A program made the position numbers and the translations under genes. Under the pieces are notes generated by a model. That model did no database searches. It was not told where the DNA came from and worked only from the letters and a program-made list of their open reading frames with translations. Shown piece by piece: positions 52,434 through 59,997 of a stretch of 64,000 bases of DNA. The stretch comes from AC-32 sp963754265 (GTDB lineage: Bacteria > Actinomycetota > Thermoleophilia > Gaiellales > Gaiellaceae). The number at the start of each line of letters is the position of its first letter. Positions within the stretch are counted from its first letter, which is position 1. The stretch lies in NCBI GenBank assembly GCA_963754265.1, contig CAVWFB010000015.1:1-64000 (forward strand), read 5' to 3'.

Positions 52434-53003
52434 GTGGCGGACGAGACCGGCGAGGTCCGAAACACCAAGCTCGACCCCGAAGCCGAGGCGCGGCGTCAGC
52501 TTGCGCTCACCCAGGTCCGGCAGTACCCCGATCCCGTCCTGCGGATGCAGGCGCGTGAGGTCGAGAGCTTCGACGACGATCTCGCCTCGCTCGTCGAGCG
52601 CATGCGGCACCTGCTGCGCGACGCCAACGGAATCGGGCTCGCCGCGACGCAGGTGGGCGTGTTGCGCCGCGTCTTTCTGTTCCTGCCCGACCCGGAGCAA
52701 GACGCGGTTGCGCTCGTCAACCCGCGGATCGTGGAGCGCTCGGACGAGCGGGTGAGCGACGACGAGGGCTGCCTCTCGCTTCAGGGCGTGGTGGTCCCGG
52801 TCGAGCGGGACGAGCGGGTCACCGTCGAGGCGACCGACCCGGAGGGCAACGAGGTCAGGTTCGAGCTCGAAGGCCTGCCCGCCCGGATCGCCCAGCACGA
52901 GCTCGACCATCTCGACGGCGTGTTGATTCTCGACCGGACGACCCCCGAGGGCCGCCGGGAGGCGCTCGCGGTCCTGCGCCCGCCGCCGGTTCTCGTTCGC
53001 TAG
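52434..53003 (+). CDS. def: Peptide deformylase
   Basis: A 189-residue metalloenzyme that removes the N-formyl group from nascent proteins. Three motifs are intact: GIGLAATQVG, EGCLSLQG and the metal-binding QHELDHLDG (HExxH). GTG 52434 is preferred over ATG 52425 because the -10 box would otherwise lie in the coding sequence. An N-terminal extension of about 25 residues precedes the fold. It is followed directly by fmt, its biochemical partner. Confidence 0.95.
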   Translation: MADETGEVRNTKLDPEAEARRQLALTQVRQYPDPVLRMQAREVESFDDDLASLVERMRHLLRDANGIGLAATQVGVLRRVFLFLPDPEQDAVALVNPRIVERSDERVSDDEGCLSLQGVVVPVERDERVTVEATDPEGNEVRFELEGLPARIAQHELDHLDGVLILDRTTPEGRREALAVLRPPPVLVR

Positions 53004-53795
53004 GTGCGTCTCGCCGTCGCCGCGACGGCTCCGCTCGGCGCCGACGTGCTGGAGCGGCTGGCGAGGAACCACGACATCGCCTACCTCCTGACACGCCCGG
53101 ACCGGCCTCGCGGGCGAGGGCGGCGCGTGGCGGCGCCGCCGGCAAAGGAGACGGCGGAGCGGCTCGGGATCGAGGTGCGCCAGCCGGAGCGGCTCGAGGA
53201 CGCCTTCGACCCCGAGGTGGACACCGTCGTCGCCGCCGCATACGGCGTGCTGATCCCGGAGCCGGTCCTGGGCCGCGCGCTCTGGTTGAACGTCCACCCG
53301 TCCCTGCTGCCGCGCTGGCGCGGGGCGGCGCCGATCGAGCGGGCACTGATGGCGGGCGACGCCGAGACCGGCGTCTCGATCATCAAGCTGGTGCCCGAGC
53401 TCGATGCGGGGCCGATCGCGGCGCAGCGCTCGTTCCCACTCGGGAAACAGGACGACTTCGGGTCGGTGTCGGCCCGTGCCGGAGCGCTCGCCGCCGAGCT
53501 CCTCGAGGATGCGCTGCAGAATCCGCAGCTCACGCCGCAGGCCGACGAGGGCGTCACCTACGCCGCCAAGATCGGCCCCGAGGATCGCGAGCTGGACTGG
53601 GACCGTCCGCCCGAGGAGCTGCTCAACCGCATCCGGGCGCTCTCGCCGCACATCGGCGCCCGCGGCGAGCTGCACGGCCGACCGGTGACCGTCTGGCGGG
53701 CGCGGATCGAGGACGGCGAGCTCGTGCCAGTCGAGGTGCAGGCCGAGGGGCGCCGGCGCATGAGCTACGACGAGTTCCTGCGCGGCCTGAGGTGA
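53004..53795 (+). CDS. fmt: Methionyl-tRNA formyltransferase
   Basis: A 263-residue enzyme, shorter than the usual ~310, but both domains can be seen. Formyltransferase core: VVAAAYGVLIPEPVLGRALW, LNVHPSLLPRWRGAAPIERA with catalytic Asn and His, and SIIKLVPELDAGPIAAQRSF. The C-terminal domain (YAAKIGPEDRELDWDRPPEE, NRIRALSPHIGARGELHGRP) is compact. GTG 53004 begins directly after the def stop. It overlaps rsmB by 4 bases. Confidence 0.93.
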   Translation: MRLAVAATAPLGADVLERLARNHDIAYLLTRPDRPRGRGRRVAAPPAKETAERLGIEVRQPERLEDAFDPEVDTVVAAAYGVLIPEPVLGRALWLNVHPSLLPRWRGAAPIERALMAGDAETGVSIIKLVPELDAGPIAAQRSFPLGKQDDFGSVSARAGALAAELLEDALQNPQLTPQADEGVTYAAKIGPEDRELDWDRPPEELLNRIRALSPHIGARGELHGRPVTVWRARIEDGELVPVEVQAEGRRRMSYDEFLRGLR

Positions 53796-55039
53796 GCGCC
53801 TCGCCGGCGCGGCTCGCGGCATTCGAGACCGTGCAGCGCGTCTTCGAGCAGGACGCCTACGCCGACCGGGCGTTTCCGGCCGCCGCGGCCGGCCTCGACG
53901 CCCGCGAGCGGGCGCTCGCCCAGCGGCTCGCCTACGGGACGATCCAGCGCGTCCGCACGCTCGACCACGGGATCGAGGCGCTCGGGCGGCGCCCCGTGCT
54001 CAAGCTCGACCCGCCGGTGCGGGCGGCGCTCCGGTTGGGCGCGTACCAGCTCGCCTTCTCCGAGGTGGCGATGCACGCGGCCGTCAACGAGTCGGTGGAG
54101 CTCGTCCGCGGCGCGGGGCTCGAGCGCGCGGTCTCGTTCACGAACGCCGTCCTGCGGAGGCTCGCGCTCGGGCTGCGCGAGCTCCTCGACGGCCTTCCGG
54201 AAACGACGTCTGTCGAGGCCGCGCTGAGGCACTCGTACCCGGACTGGGTGGCAGAGACATGGTGGCGCGACTTCGGGCCCGACGAGGCACTGGCGCTGAT
54301 GCGCGCCCAGAACGAGCCACCGGAGACGGTCGTGCGCCGCAACGCGCTCAAGCCGGGCGATGCCGTGGGAGAGCCGGATCCGGAGATTCCGGGCGCACTC
54401 CGGGTGGAGCGGGTCGACGAACAGGCGCTGGCCGACGGGCTGATCTGGCCGCAGAGCCGCGGCTCCCAGCTCGCCGGGCTCTGCGTCGACGTTCAGGCAG
54501 GCGACCGGGTCCTCGATCTCTGCGCCGCTCCGGGCGGCAAGGCGACCCAGCTGGCCGAGCGCGCCGCCGAGGTCGTGGCGGTCGAGAAGCACCCTGGGCG
54601 CGCGCGGGAGCTCGAGGCGAACTGCAGGCGCCTCGGCGCGCCGAACGTGCGAGTGGTGAATGCCGATGCGCTCGACCTTCCCGACGACCTTCGCGACTTC
54701 GACCGCGCGCTCGTCGACGCGCCATGCTCGGGTCTCGGCGTGCTCGCCTCGCGACCCGACCTGCGCTGGCGGGCGACGCCCCTGCCGGAGCTCCAGCGAG
54801 ACCTCCTGCGCGCCGCCGCGGAGCGGGTCAAGCCGGGCGGAACGATCCTGTACTCGGTCTGCACGCTGAACGCCGAGGAGAACGAGCAGTTGGTCGACGC
54901 CTCGGGGCTCGAGGTCGAACCGCTGAACGAGGAGTGGCCGCGCTTCGCGCACCCGAAGCGGCCGGAGTTCCTGCTCACCCGGCCAGATCGCGACCGCACC
55001 TCGGGGTTCTTCATCTCCCGCCTAAGATCACGCGGGTGA
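53792..55039 (+). CDS. rsmB: 16S rRNA m5C methyltransferase RsmB
   Basis: A 415-residue protein with an N-terminal NusB-like RNA-binding domain (LAYGTIQRVRTLDHGIEALG, LRLGAYQLAFSEVAMHAAVN) and a Rossmann methyltransferase domain. The SAM site is VLDLCAAPGGKATQLAERAA. The two cysteines of m5C methyltransferases are in DAPCSGLGVLASRPDLRWRA and YSVCTLNAEENEQ. It overlaps fmt and rpe by 4 bases each, and a -10 box for rpe lies in its last codons. Confidence 0.94.
   Translation: MSASPARLAAFETVQRVFEQDAYADRAFPAAAAGLDARERALAQRLAYGTIQRVRTLDHGIEALGRRPVLKLDPPVRAALRLGAYQLAFSEVAMHAAVNESVELVRGAGLERAVSFTNAVLRRLALGLRELLDGLPETTSVEAALRHSYPDWVAETWWRDFGPDEALALMRAQNEPPETVVRRNALKPGDAVGEPDPEIPGALRVERVDEQALADGLIWPQSRGSQLAGLCVDVQAGDRVLDLCAAPGGKATQLAERAAEVVAVEKHPGRARELEANCRRLGAPNVRVVNADALDLPDDLRDFDRALVDAPCSGLGVLASRPDLRWRATPLPELQRDLLRAAAERVKPGGTILYSVCTLNAEENEQLVDASGLEVEPLNEEWPRFAHPKRPEFLLTRPDRDRTSGFFISRLRSRG
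55023..55028 (+). promoter_or_regulatory. -10 element, rpe (inside rsmB)
   Basis: TAAGAT with a 7-nt spacer to GTG 55036. Confidence 0.45.
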
Positions 55040-55719
55040 GCTGGCAGGACTGGATCCGGACGATCGAGGTCGAGCCGTCGCTGTACGGGGCCGACTTCTC
55101 CCGGCTCGGGGCGCAGGTCGAGGTGCTCCTGCGTGCCGAGGTGCGCGTCTTCCACTTCGACGTCGGCGACGGGCACTTCGTCCCCCCGATCACGATGGGC
55201 CCGATCGTGCTGCAGTGGATCTCGCCGATCGTCCACGAGGCCGGCGGGGTGCTCGACTGCCACCTGATGGTCGACAATCCCGAGCGTCATTTCGCGGAGT
55301 TCCAAGAGGCAGGGGCGGACAGCGTGACCGTGCACTTCGAGGCCTGCCCGAGTCTGCGCGAGGTGGTCGCGCAGGCGCGGGAACACGACCTGCAGGTGGG
55401 TCTCGCCTTCAACCCCGGGACGAGCGTCGAGCAGGCCGCTGCGGCGGCGCTCGAGGCCGAGGTCGACCTCGCGCTCTGCATGAGCATCCACCCGGGCTAC
55501 TCGGGCCAGCAGTTCATGCCGGAGTCGCTCGACCGTGTACGCGCGCTGCGGGAGTTGCTGCCCGCGGAGATCCCGGTCCAGGTCGACGGCGGCGTCGGTC
55601 CGGACAACATCCGCGAGCTGCACGATGCGGGGGCGAGCCTGTTCGTCGCAGCGACGGCCATCTTCGGGCGCGAGGATCTCCCGCGCGCCTACCGGCGGCT
55701 CGTCCAGGCCCTGGCATGA
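55036..55719 (+). CDS. rpe: Ribulose-phosphate 3-epimerase
   Basis: A 227-residue TIM-barrel epimerase of the pentose phosphate pathway. Metal/active-site segments are VFHFDVGDGHFVPPITMGP, LDCHLMVDNPERHFAEF, MSIHPGYSGQQFMPESLDRV and QVDGGVGPDNIRELHDAGA. The usual HxDxMDG reads HFDVGDG: the Met is replaced by Gly, while the His and Asp ligands remain. The pentose product feeds riboflavin synthesis (ribulose 5-phosphate), and the rib genes follow. Confidence 0.93.
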   Translation: MSWQDWIRTIEVEPSLYGADFSRLGAQVEVLLRAEVRVFHFDVGDGHFVPPITMGPIVLQWISPIVHEAGGVLDCHLMVDNPERHFAEFQEAGADSVTVHFEACPSLREVVAQAREHDLQVGLAFNPGTSVEQAAAAALEAEVDLALCMSIHPGYSGQQFMPESLDRVRALRELLPAEIPVQVDGGVGPDNIRELHDAGASLFVAATAIFGREDLPRAYRRLVQALA

Positions 55720-55730
55720 GCCGGGGCGTG

Positions 55731-55762
55731 GAGGGGGCGGGGGGGAACCGAGAGGTTCCCCC
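55731..55762. repeat. Palindromic element, copy C (short form)
   Basis: GAGGGGGCGG, then GGGGGAACC / GGTTCCCCC with a GAGA loop (9-bp arms). It shares the flank and the GGGGGAACC arm with copies A and B. Confidence 0.5.
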
Positions 55763-55800
55763 GTTCGGATTCGGAGGCGAAGCCGACGCGAACTTGAGAG

Positions 55801-55840
55801 AAGAAGGGGGCTCGCGGGGGAAACATGGTTTCACCCGCGC
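55801..55840. repeat. Palindromic element, copy B
   Basis: Flank AAGAAGGGGGCTC, then CGCGGGGGAAAC pairing with GTTTCACCCGCG (one mismatch). Against copy A (43851-43889) the base of the stem changes from AT to GC on both strands, and C-G becomes A-T near the loop, keeping the fold. It lies 31 bases before ribD. Together with copy C, no FMN-riboswitch consensus is seen here. Confidence 0.55.
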
Positions 55841-55870
55841 TCCCTTGCCGGAGGCGAGGGAGGCGCTCGC

Positions 55871-56815
55871 GTGAGCCTCGAGCGGGCGCTCGAGCTTGCC
55901 GAGCGGGGGCGAGGGGAGGTCGAGCACACCCATCCGCTCGTCGGGGCGGTGCTCGTGCACGGGCCCGACGTCGTAGGCGAAGGCTGGTACGCAGGACGGG
56001 GATCGCCGCATGCCGAGGTCGTGGCGCTCGAGCAGGCGGGAGAACGCGCGCGGGGGGCGACGCTCTACGTGACGCTCGAGCCGTGCTCGCATCACGGGGC
56101 CACGCCTCCGTGCGCCGATGCGATCGTCGCCGCGGGCGTGGCTCAGGTGCTCGCCGCGGCCGAGGACCCGAACCCGAAGGTGAACGGGAGGGGCTTGGAG
56201 CGATTGCGCGAGGGCGGGGTGGAGGTAGAGGTCGCCGACTCGTGGGAGGCGAGGCTCCAGAACGAGGCCTGGCGCGTCTGGATCGCCCAGGGGCGGCCGT
56301 TCGTCACCTACAAGGTCGCAACGACGCTCGACGGGCGGGTGACCGTTCCGGGCTCGCGCTGGGTCTCCGGCGAGGAGAGCCGTAGGCGGGTGCACGAGCT
56401 GCGCGCGGCCTCGGATGCCGTGGCCGTCGGCATGGGGACGGTGCGCGCCGACGACCCGGCGCTGACCGCGCGTGACGTGGGCGCCACGAAGCAGCCGCGG
56501 CGGCTCGCCTTCGGCGGCGGACCTCTGCCGGAAGGCTCGGAGCTCGAGCTTCGCCCGGGCCCGCTCGAGGACGAGCTGGCTGCGCTCGCCGGCGAAGGCG
56601 TGCAGTCGCTCCTTCTCGAGGGTGGGCCGACGCTGGCGGGCGCCTTCCTCGCGGCCGACCTCGTCGACAAGCTGCTCGTGTTCGTCGCCCCGACGCTCGC
56701 CGGCGAGGGCGCTGGCCCGGTCGCCGCGATGCCGGAGCCGAAGGTGCTCTCCCGCCTGTCGGCCCACACGATCGGTCACGATGTGCTCCTGGAGGCCTAT
56801 GTCCACGAGCCCTGA
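55871..56815 (+). CDS. ribD: Riboflavin biosynthesis deaminase-reductase
   Basis: A 314-residue bifunctional enzyme, a little shorter than usual. The deaminase domain has HPLVGAVLVHGPDVVGEGWY, GSPHAEVVALEQAGERARG and the zinc site LEPCSHHGATPPCADAIVAA. The reductase domain has VTYKVATTLDGRVTVPGSRW, DAVAVGMGTVRADDPALTAR and SLLLEGGPTLAGAFLAADLV. GTG 55871 starts after the repeat element. It overlaps the next small gene by 17 bases. Confidence 0.94.
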   Translation: MSLERALELAERGRGEVEHTHPLVGAVLVHGPDVVGEGWYAGRGSPHAEVVALEQAGERARGATLYVTLEPCSHHGATPPCADAIVAAGVAQVLAAAEDPNPKVNGRGLERLREGGVEVEVADSWEARLQNEAWRVWIAQGRPFVTYKVATTLDGRVTVPGSRWVSGEESRRRVHELRAASDAVAVGMGTVRADDPALTARDVGATKQPRRLAFGGGPLPEGSELELRPGPLEDELAALAGEGVQSLLLEGGPTLAGAFLAADLVDKLLVFVAPTLAGEGAGPVAAMPEPKVLSRLSAHTIGHDVLLEAYVHEP

Positions 56816-57047
56816 GACAGCTCCTACCGCCGAGGATCGCCTCGTGACGGTGATCTCGCGCTGGTTGGCGCGGCATCTCTCCGACGAGGAGCTATTGCGA
56901 GAGCTGGAGCCGGCCGGGCACGGTGGGCTGACCGCGGATCAGGCGGAGGCCGTCGAGGAGCTCCGAGCCGAGCTCGCCGCGGGCCGCGGCGGCGCCGAGC
57001 TCGACATGGTCGCGCGTGAGACGCTCGAAGCGCTCGCGCTCGGCTGA
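56799..57047 (+). CDS. Small conserved hypothetical inside the riboflavin operon
   Basis: An 82-residue acidic protein: TAEDRLVTVISRWLARHLSD, EELLRELEPAGHGGLTADQA and GGAELDMVARETLEALALG. It is mostly alpha-helical. It starts at ATG 56799 inside ribD and ends just before the ribE -10 box. No family is recognised. Position suggests a riboflavin-related or regulatory role, without further evidence. Confidence 0.6.
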   Translation: MSTSPETAPTAEDRLVTVISRWLARHLSDEELLRELEPAGHGGLTADQAEAVEELRAELAAGRGGAELDMVARETLEALALG

Positions 57048-57048
57048 G

Positions 57049-57054
57049 TACCCT
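57049..57054 (+). promoter_or_regulatory. -10 element, ribE
   Basis: TACCCT with a 7-nt spacer to GTG 57062. Confidence 0.45.
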
Positions 57055-57061
57055 CTGCGGC

Positions 57062-57649
57062 GTGTTCACCGGAATCGTGCGCGAACGCGGTCGCGTGGTT
57101 TCCGCCGAGGCGAACAGCGGCGGGATGCACCTGCGCGTCGAGGCCCGTGAGACCGCTGCTGCCGCGAGGCCCGGCGACTCGATCGCCGTCGCGGGCTGCT
57201 GCCTGACCGCGACCGCCGTCGAGGACGGCAGCCTCGAGTTCGACGCCGTCCCGGAGACGGTCGCCCGCACGAACCTCGGCCGGCTCGCGGAAGGGGCCGA
57301 GGTCAACCTCGAGCCCGCTCTGCGCGCCGGCGAGCCGCTCGGCGGGCACTTCGTCCAGGGCCACGTCGACGGCGTCGGCCGCGTCCGCGCGCTGGAGCCC
57401 GAAGGCGAGGGCGAGCGCCTGAGCCTGGAGCTCGACCCCGAGCTGCTGCGCTACTGCGTCCAGAAGGGCTCGCTGACCGTCGAGGGCGTCGCCCTCACCG
57501 TCGCCGCCCTGGACGAGGACGGCCTCGAGATCGCGCTCGTCCCGTTCACGCTGCGGGAGACCACGCTGTCGGCGCTGCGAACCGGCGACGAGGTCAACGT
57601 CGAGGTCGACCTCCTCGCGAAGTACGCCGAGCGGCTCGCGACCACCTGA
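57062..57649 (+). CDS. ribE: Riboflavin synthase, alpha subunit
   Basis: A 195-residue enzyme that dismutates two 6,7-dimethyl-8-ribityllumazines to riboflavin. It has two tandem lumazine-binding barrels: the first opens FTGIVRERGRVVSAEANSGG, with DSIAVAGCCLTATAVEDGSL, and the second has GGHFVQGHVDGVGRVRALEP and KGSLTVEGVALTVAALDEDG. GTG 57062 encodes the start of the conserved MFTGIV motif. Confidence 0.95.
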   Translation: MFTGIVRERGRVVSAEANSGGMHLRVEARETAAAARPGDSIAVAGCCLTATAVEDGSLEFDAVPETVARTNLGRLAEGAEVNLEPALRAGEPLGGHFVQGHVDGVGRVRALEPEGEGERLSLELDPELLRYCVQKGSLTVEGVALTVAALDEDGLEIALVPFTLRETTLSALRTGDEVNVEVDLLAKYAERLATT

Positions 57650-57653
57650 GGGG

Positions 57654-57659
57654 TACCAT
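57654..57659 (+). promoter_or_regulatory. -10 element, ribBA
   Basis: TACCAT, 10 nt before ATG 57670. Confidence 0.35.
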
Positions 57660-57669
57660 CAGCGCCGAC

Positions 57670-58923
57670 ATGGACGCCACCGAGCGCTCAACCGCTTTTG
57701 CCACGGTCGAAGAGGCGATCGAGGACATCCGCCAGGGCAAGGCCGTCGTCGTGGTGGACGCCGCCGACCGCGAGAACGAGGGCGATCTCACCATCGCCGC
57801 GCAGTTCGCGACGCCAGAGGCGATCAACTTCATGGCCACGCACGGCCGCGGCCTGATCTGCCTCTGCCTGACCGAGGAGCGCTGCGACGAGCTGCGGCTG
57901 AAGCCGATGGCCGAGCGGAACGAGACGCCGTTCGGCACCGCGTTCACGATCTCGATCGAGGCGCGGGAAGGCATCACGACGGGCATCTCGGCGCCCGACC
58001 GCTCGCGCACGATCCAGGTCGCGATCGACCCGAGCAAGGGGCCGGAAGACCTCGTCCAGCCGGGCCATGTGTTCCCGCTGCGCGCGAAGACCGGCGGAGT
58101 CCTGCGCCGCGGAGGGCAGACGGAGGCCGCGGTCGATCTCGCTCGACTCGCCGGCCTCAACCCGGCAGGCGTCGTCTGCGAGGTGATGAACGACGACGGG
58201 ACGATGGCGCGGGTGCCCGACCTGATCCCGTACTGCGCCGAACACGGGCTGAAGCTGATCACGGTCGCCGACCTGATCGAATACCGCCGCCGGCACGAGA
58301 AGCTCGTCGAGCGCACGACCTCGGTTCGCCTGCCGACGGCCTACGGCGAGTTCACCGCTGTCGCCTTCCGCGAGACGCTGACGGGCAAGAACCACCTCGC
58401 GCTCGTGAAGGGCGAGGTCGACGGGCACGGCGACGTCCTGGTGCGCGTTCACTCTGAGTGCCTGACCGGAGACGTCTTCCACTCCCTTCGCTGCGACTGC
58501 GGGGAACAGCTCGACCAGGCGCTGCTCCAGATCGGGCGCGAGGATCGTGGTGTCCTCCTCTACATGGCGCAGGAGGGCCGCGGCATCGGCCTGCTGAACA
58601 AGCTGCGCGCCTACGAGCTGCAGGAGTCCGGGCTCGACACGGTCGAGGCGAACCTCGAGCTCGGCTTCCCGGCTGATGCACGCGACTGGGGGATCGGGAA
58701 CCAGATCCTCGCCGACCTCGGCCTCTCAACGATCCGGATCCTCACGAACAACCCGAAGAAGATCAGCGGCCTGGAGGGGTTCGGACTGACCGTGGTCGAG
58801 CAGGTGCCGATCGAGACGCCGCCGAACGCCGAGAACCGGCGCTACCTCGCCGCCAAGCGCGAGAAGCTCGGGCACCGGCTCCACCACCAGGACCTCCGGT
58901 TCGAGGCGGAGCCGCCGGCGTGA
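57670..58923 (+). CDS. ribBA: DHBP synthase / GTP cyclohydrolase II
   Basis: A 417-residue bifunctional enzyme supplying both precursors of riboflavin. The N-terminal DHBP synthase has VVVDAADRENEGDLTIAAQ, MATHGRGLICLCLTEERCDE and TTGISAPDRSRTIQVAIDP. C-terminal GTP cyclohydrolase II has VHSECLTGDVFHSLRCDCGE (zinc Cys ligands), LLYMAQEGRGIGLLNKLRAY and IRILTNNPKKISGLEGFGL. The length is normal. It overlaps ribH by 4 bases. Confidence 0.96.
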   Translation: MDATERSTAFATVEEAIEDIRQGKAVVVVDAADRENEGDLTIAAQFATPEAINFMATHGRGLICLCLTEERCDELRLKPMAERNETPFGTAFTISIEAREGITTGISAPDRSRTIQVAIDPSKGPEDLVQPGHVFPLRAKTGGVLRRGGQTEAAVDLARLAGLNPAGVVCEVMNDDGTMARVPDLIPYCAEHGLKLITVADLIEYRRRHEKLVERTTSVRLPTAYGEFTAVAFRETLTGKNHLALVKGEVDGHGDVLVRVHSECLTGDVFHSLRCDCGEQLDQALLQIGREDRGVLLYMAQEGRGIGLLNKLRAYELQESGLDTVEANLELGFPADARDWGIGNQILADLGLSTIRILTNNPKKISGLEGFGLTVVEQVPIETPPNAENRRYLAAKREKLGHRLHHQDLRFEAEPPA

Positions 58924-59699
58924 GCGACGGTCTCGACCAGCCCCGGCTGCGGCTGGGCTCGGATCCCGACGAGGAGCGTCGGGAGGACGTGACCGAGCTC
59001 GCAGACGAGCCCGAGGCCTCGCCCGAGCCCGAGCCCGAGCCGCCGGCCGACGCCGAGCCGGAGGTGGAGGAGCCGGAGGTGGAGGAGCCCGAGGCCGAGT
59101 CGGTGCCCGAGCCCTCCTGGGAGCCGGAGCCGAAGAAGGACGAGGAGGCGCCGGCCGAAGAGGACGAGCTGCCGCGGCTCCGCGGCCCCGAGCACGCGGC
59201 CGGCGAGCTCCAGATTCCGGACGGCTACGGCGTGATCGAGGGCTCGCCCAGCGGCTCGCGGCGGGCGGTCGGCATCGTCGTCGCCCGGTTCAACGGCCAG
59301 CTGACGAGCGAGCTGCTGACCCGCGCCTTGGACGAGCTCGAGCGTGCCGGGGTCGGGCGCGAGGCCGTCACAGTGATCCCGGTGCCGGGTGCGTTCGAGC
59401 TGCCGCTGGCGGCCATGGCGCTCGCGAAGACGCGGCGCTACTCGTGCATCGTCGCCCTCGGGGCCGTTGTGCGGGGCGAGACGCCCCACTTCGAGTACGT
59501 CGCCGGAGAAGCGGCGAGCGGCCTGCAGCTGGCCGGCCTGGAGACGGGTGTGCCGGTCTCGTTCGGCGTCCTGACCACAGACACCGAGGGGCAGGCGCGC
59601 GAGCGGCTCGACAAGGGCGCGGAAGCCGTGCGCACCGCCCTGGAGATGGCAGACGTCTTTTCGCAGCTGCGGGCGGCTGCGGGCGCCGCTCCCGCGTAG
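58920..59699 (+). CDS. ribH: Lumazine synthase with acidic N-terminal extension
   Basis: A 259-residue protein; a typical RibH is about 155. Residues 1 to about 90 are dominated by Glu, Pro and Asp (EASPEPEPEPPADAEPEVEE, AEEDELPRL). The C-terminal 160 residues are a normal lumazine synthase: VGIVVARFNGQLTSELLTRA, IPVPGAFELPLAAMALAKTR, ALGAVVRGETPHFEYVAGEA and SFGVLTTDTEGQARERL. The extension is in frame, starts at GTG 58920 overlapping ribBA by 4 bases, and is predicted disordered. Many lumazine synthases assemble into 60-subunit shells; what the tail does there is unknown. Confidence 0.93.
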   Translation: MSDGLDQPRLRLGSDPDEERREDVTELADEPEASPEPEPEPPADAEPEVEEPEVEEPEAESVPEPSWEPEPKKDEEAPAEEDELPRLRGPEHAAGELQIPDGYGVIEGSPSGSRRAVGIVVARFNGQLTSELLTRALDELERAGVGREAVTVIPVPGAFELPLAAMALAKTRRYSCIVALGAVVRGETPHFEYVAGEAASGLQLAGLETGVPVSFGVLTTDTEGQARERLDKGAEAVRTALEMADVFSQLRAAAGAAPA

Positions 59700-59713
59700 G
59701 CATTCGGCTCCGC

Positions 59714-59719
59714 TACACT
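59714..59719 (+). promoter_or_regulatory. -10 element, rpmB
   Basis: TACACT with a 7-nt spacer to GTG 59727. Confidence 0.5.
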
Positions 59720-59726
59720 CGCCGCC

Positions 59727-59918
59727 GTGTCCAAGGTCTGCGCAATCTGCGGGAAGAAGCCCGGGTTCGGCAACAACCGGAGCCACTCCATGGTGGCCAC
59801 CAAGCGGCGCTTCGATCCGAACCTCCAGCGCGTGAGAGTGTTCCTCGACGGCAAGGCCACGCGCGCCTACGTCTGCACGCGCTGCCTCAAGGGCGGCAAG
59901 GTCCAGAAGGCCGTCTAA
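59727..59918 (+). CDS. rpmB: 50S ribosomal protein L28
   Basis: A 63-residue zinc-ribbon (C+) L28: KVCAICGKKPGFGNNRSHSM with CxxC, then VFLDGKATRAYVCTRCLKGG with the second CxxC. GTG 59727 is the start and the length is normal. The TAA stop lies in the first copy of the 29-bp repeat. Confidence 0.96.
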   Translation: MSKVCAICGKKPGFGNNRSHSMVATKRRFDPNLQRVRVFLDGKATRAYVCTRCLKGGKVQKAV

Positions 59919-59997
59919 GGCGTCGCTTGCGACGCCGACCATAAAGGCTGTACCGGCTTTGCCGGTGCGGCCGTCTAAGGCGTCGCTTGCGACGCCG
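59909..59997. repeat. 29-bp direct repeat with three hairpins
   Basis: Exact copies at 59909-59937 and 59969-59997 (60-base period) each contain the hairpin GGCGTCG-CTTG-CGACGCC. Between them lies ACCGGC-TTT-GCCGGT (59952-59966). The first copy carries the rpmB stop, the second ends at the GTG of the Asp23-like gene. Attenuation between the two genes is possible. Confidence 0.65.

Noticed and set aside
55720..55870. FMN riboswitch before ribD
   Set aside because: The conserved RFN blocks are absent; the gap contains GC-rich palindromes instead.
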